Positions 63,420 through 64,000 of a stretch of 64,000 nucleotides of DNA are shown here, piece by piece. The notes beneath the pieces are model-generated. The model searched no databases, was not told the origin of the DNA, and saw only the letters and a program-made list of their open reading frames with translations. Location of the stretch: contig CM048572.1 of NCBI GenBank assembly GCA_026413225.1, positions 2,480,001-2,544,000 on the forward strand, given 5' to 3'. Both the position numbers and the translations under genes were made by a program. Position 1 is the first letter of the stretch. Every line of letters begins with the position of its first letter. This DNA comes from Otis tarda (taxonomy: Eukaryota > Chordata > Aves > Otidiformes > Otididae).

Positions 63420-63560
63420 CTCTGAAGTTGATACTTTAATTACATTAATTAAGTAGGCATGCTTTGCATTGCAATTGTGTTTTCATGGCTATTTAAAGTC
63501 TGTTTAAATGTTTGCAGAGCTTTCATGGCCGTTAATTAACAACTGGATGCAAATATGTAG
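63420..63560. promoter_or_regulatory. Candidate homeodomain/POU enhancer
   Basis: Within 140 bases there are TAATTA at 63437-63442, ATTAATTAA at 63444-63452, the palindrome GTTAATTAAC at 63531-63540 (HNF1/homeodomain-like) and a perfect octamer ATGCAAAT at 63547-63554 (POU/Oct site). TTTCATGGC occurs twice, at 63481 and 63521, exactly 40 bases apart. The sequence is not a simple repeat. This is the densest cluster of recognisable binding motifs in the window, but no conservation or activity data are available. Confidence 0.4.
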
Positions 63561-64000
63561 AAGGCAAAACCACACACATTTTGGGTGAGCACACACACAG
63601 GTTCCTTGCCCCACACTGCCGTGATGTCCTACAAGACCCGACAATGTCCTTGCTGGGAAATGGTGACCACGGTGCCAGTCCTAAGGAGCTTATTTCCATG
63701 GGCTTCTGGCAATGGATGGTCTTGCTTTTGGGGAACACGGCACGCAAGACACCTGGTGAAAACTGACCTGCAAATCTTTGCCCAAGATTACAAAAAAATA
63801 TACCTGTGAAAATAAAATATTGCTGTGATATCTTGGGATGATCCATCAAAGAGGAAAGTTCTGCTGGATTTTACAGAGGGGGCAACGGATGCTCTTCAAG
63901 CCAGGTGAACCCACCAGCCCTCCTAGCAGGGGTGGGTGGCAGATGTCGCTGACACCACCTGGTGCCCCTTTTGCTTTTAAAGTTAACTTTTATGGAAAGC

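Larger units (their letters stand above)
53823..64000. other. Unique non-coding sequence rich in enhancer-like blocks
   Basis: No gene is recognised. A 132-codon frame (55627-56025), a 170-codon minus frame (58861-59373) and a 69-codon frame (61858-62067, starting on TTG rather than ATG) match nothing I know. CpG density is raised around 58960-59170. Several blocks with clustered homeodomain, SOX-like or octamer-like motifs are listed separately. They give this part of the window the character of a regulatory gene desert. Confidence 0.5.

Noticed and set aside
1..64000. CRISPR arrays, operons, prokaryotic genes, tRNA or snRNA genes
   Set aside because: No spaced direct-repeat array, no tightly packed co-directional frames, and no tRNA B box or U6-type sequence were seen on reading. 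The composition and repeats are those of a vertebrate nuclear genome.

Overview
This window reads as vertebrate, most likely bird, nuclear DNA. Two long terminal repeats (LTRs) of a type I recognise from avian ERVL-like endogenous retroviruses sit at 17289-18520 and 53352-53822. Two or three short CR1 LINE 3' ends (best at about 44055-44208), worn MIR/CORE-SINE-like pieces and other old amniote repeat scraps are also present. The AT-rich sequence has scattered homopolymer runs, no operons and no ribosome binding sites. The species cannot be fixed by eye; the LTR type suggests a non-galliform bird, which is a weak inference.

I recognise no protein-coding gene, tRNA, rRNA, snRNA or known microRNA. 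The longest open frames (about 130 to 245 codons) lie over one another on both strands, are low in complexity or fall inside the LTR repeat, and match no protein family I know. The window is therefore best read as intergenic desert or the inside of a very long intron. The best coding lead is a minus-strand frame at 21866-22168. It has a TATA-like box, a good Kozak ATG, a convincing signal peptide and a weak phase-1 splice donor.

Layout. 1-16540: unique sequence with a GC-rich block (6480-6930) and homeodomain-motif-rich blocks (7240-7520, 15430-15660). 16540-18520: a MIR-like fragment, then a complete solo LTR with a perfect 5-bp target duplication, its own promoter and polyadenylation signals, and an internal 39-bp minisatellite. 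18521-27035: unique sequence with the candidate secreted-peptide exon and two possible enhancer-like blocks. 27036-27390: a small CpG-island-like block with no gene. 27390-53350: unique sequence with old repeats (36485-36690, 44055-44208, 51300-51390) and homopolymer tracts. 53352-53822: a second, more decayed LTR whose 3' end is homologous to that of the first. 53823-64000: unique sequence with several blocks dense in TAATTA, SOX-like and octamer-like motifs that resemble conserved developmental enhancers.

No undescribed multi-gene system is visible. The points most worth following are the possible secreted peptide at 22.1 kb, the minisatellite-bearing LTR, the orphan CpG island and the enhancer-like blocks in the last 10 kb. 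Repeat-family names, percentages and CpG counts were worked out by eye or by hand.
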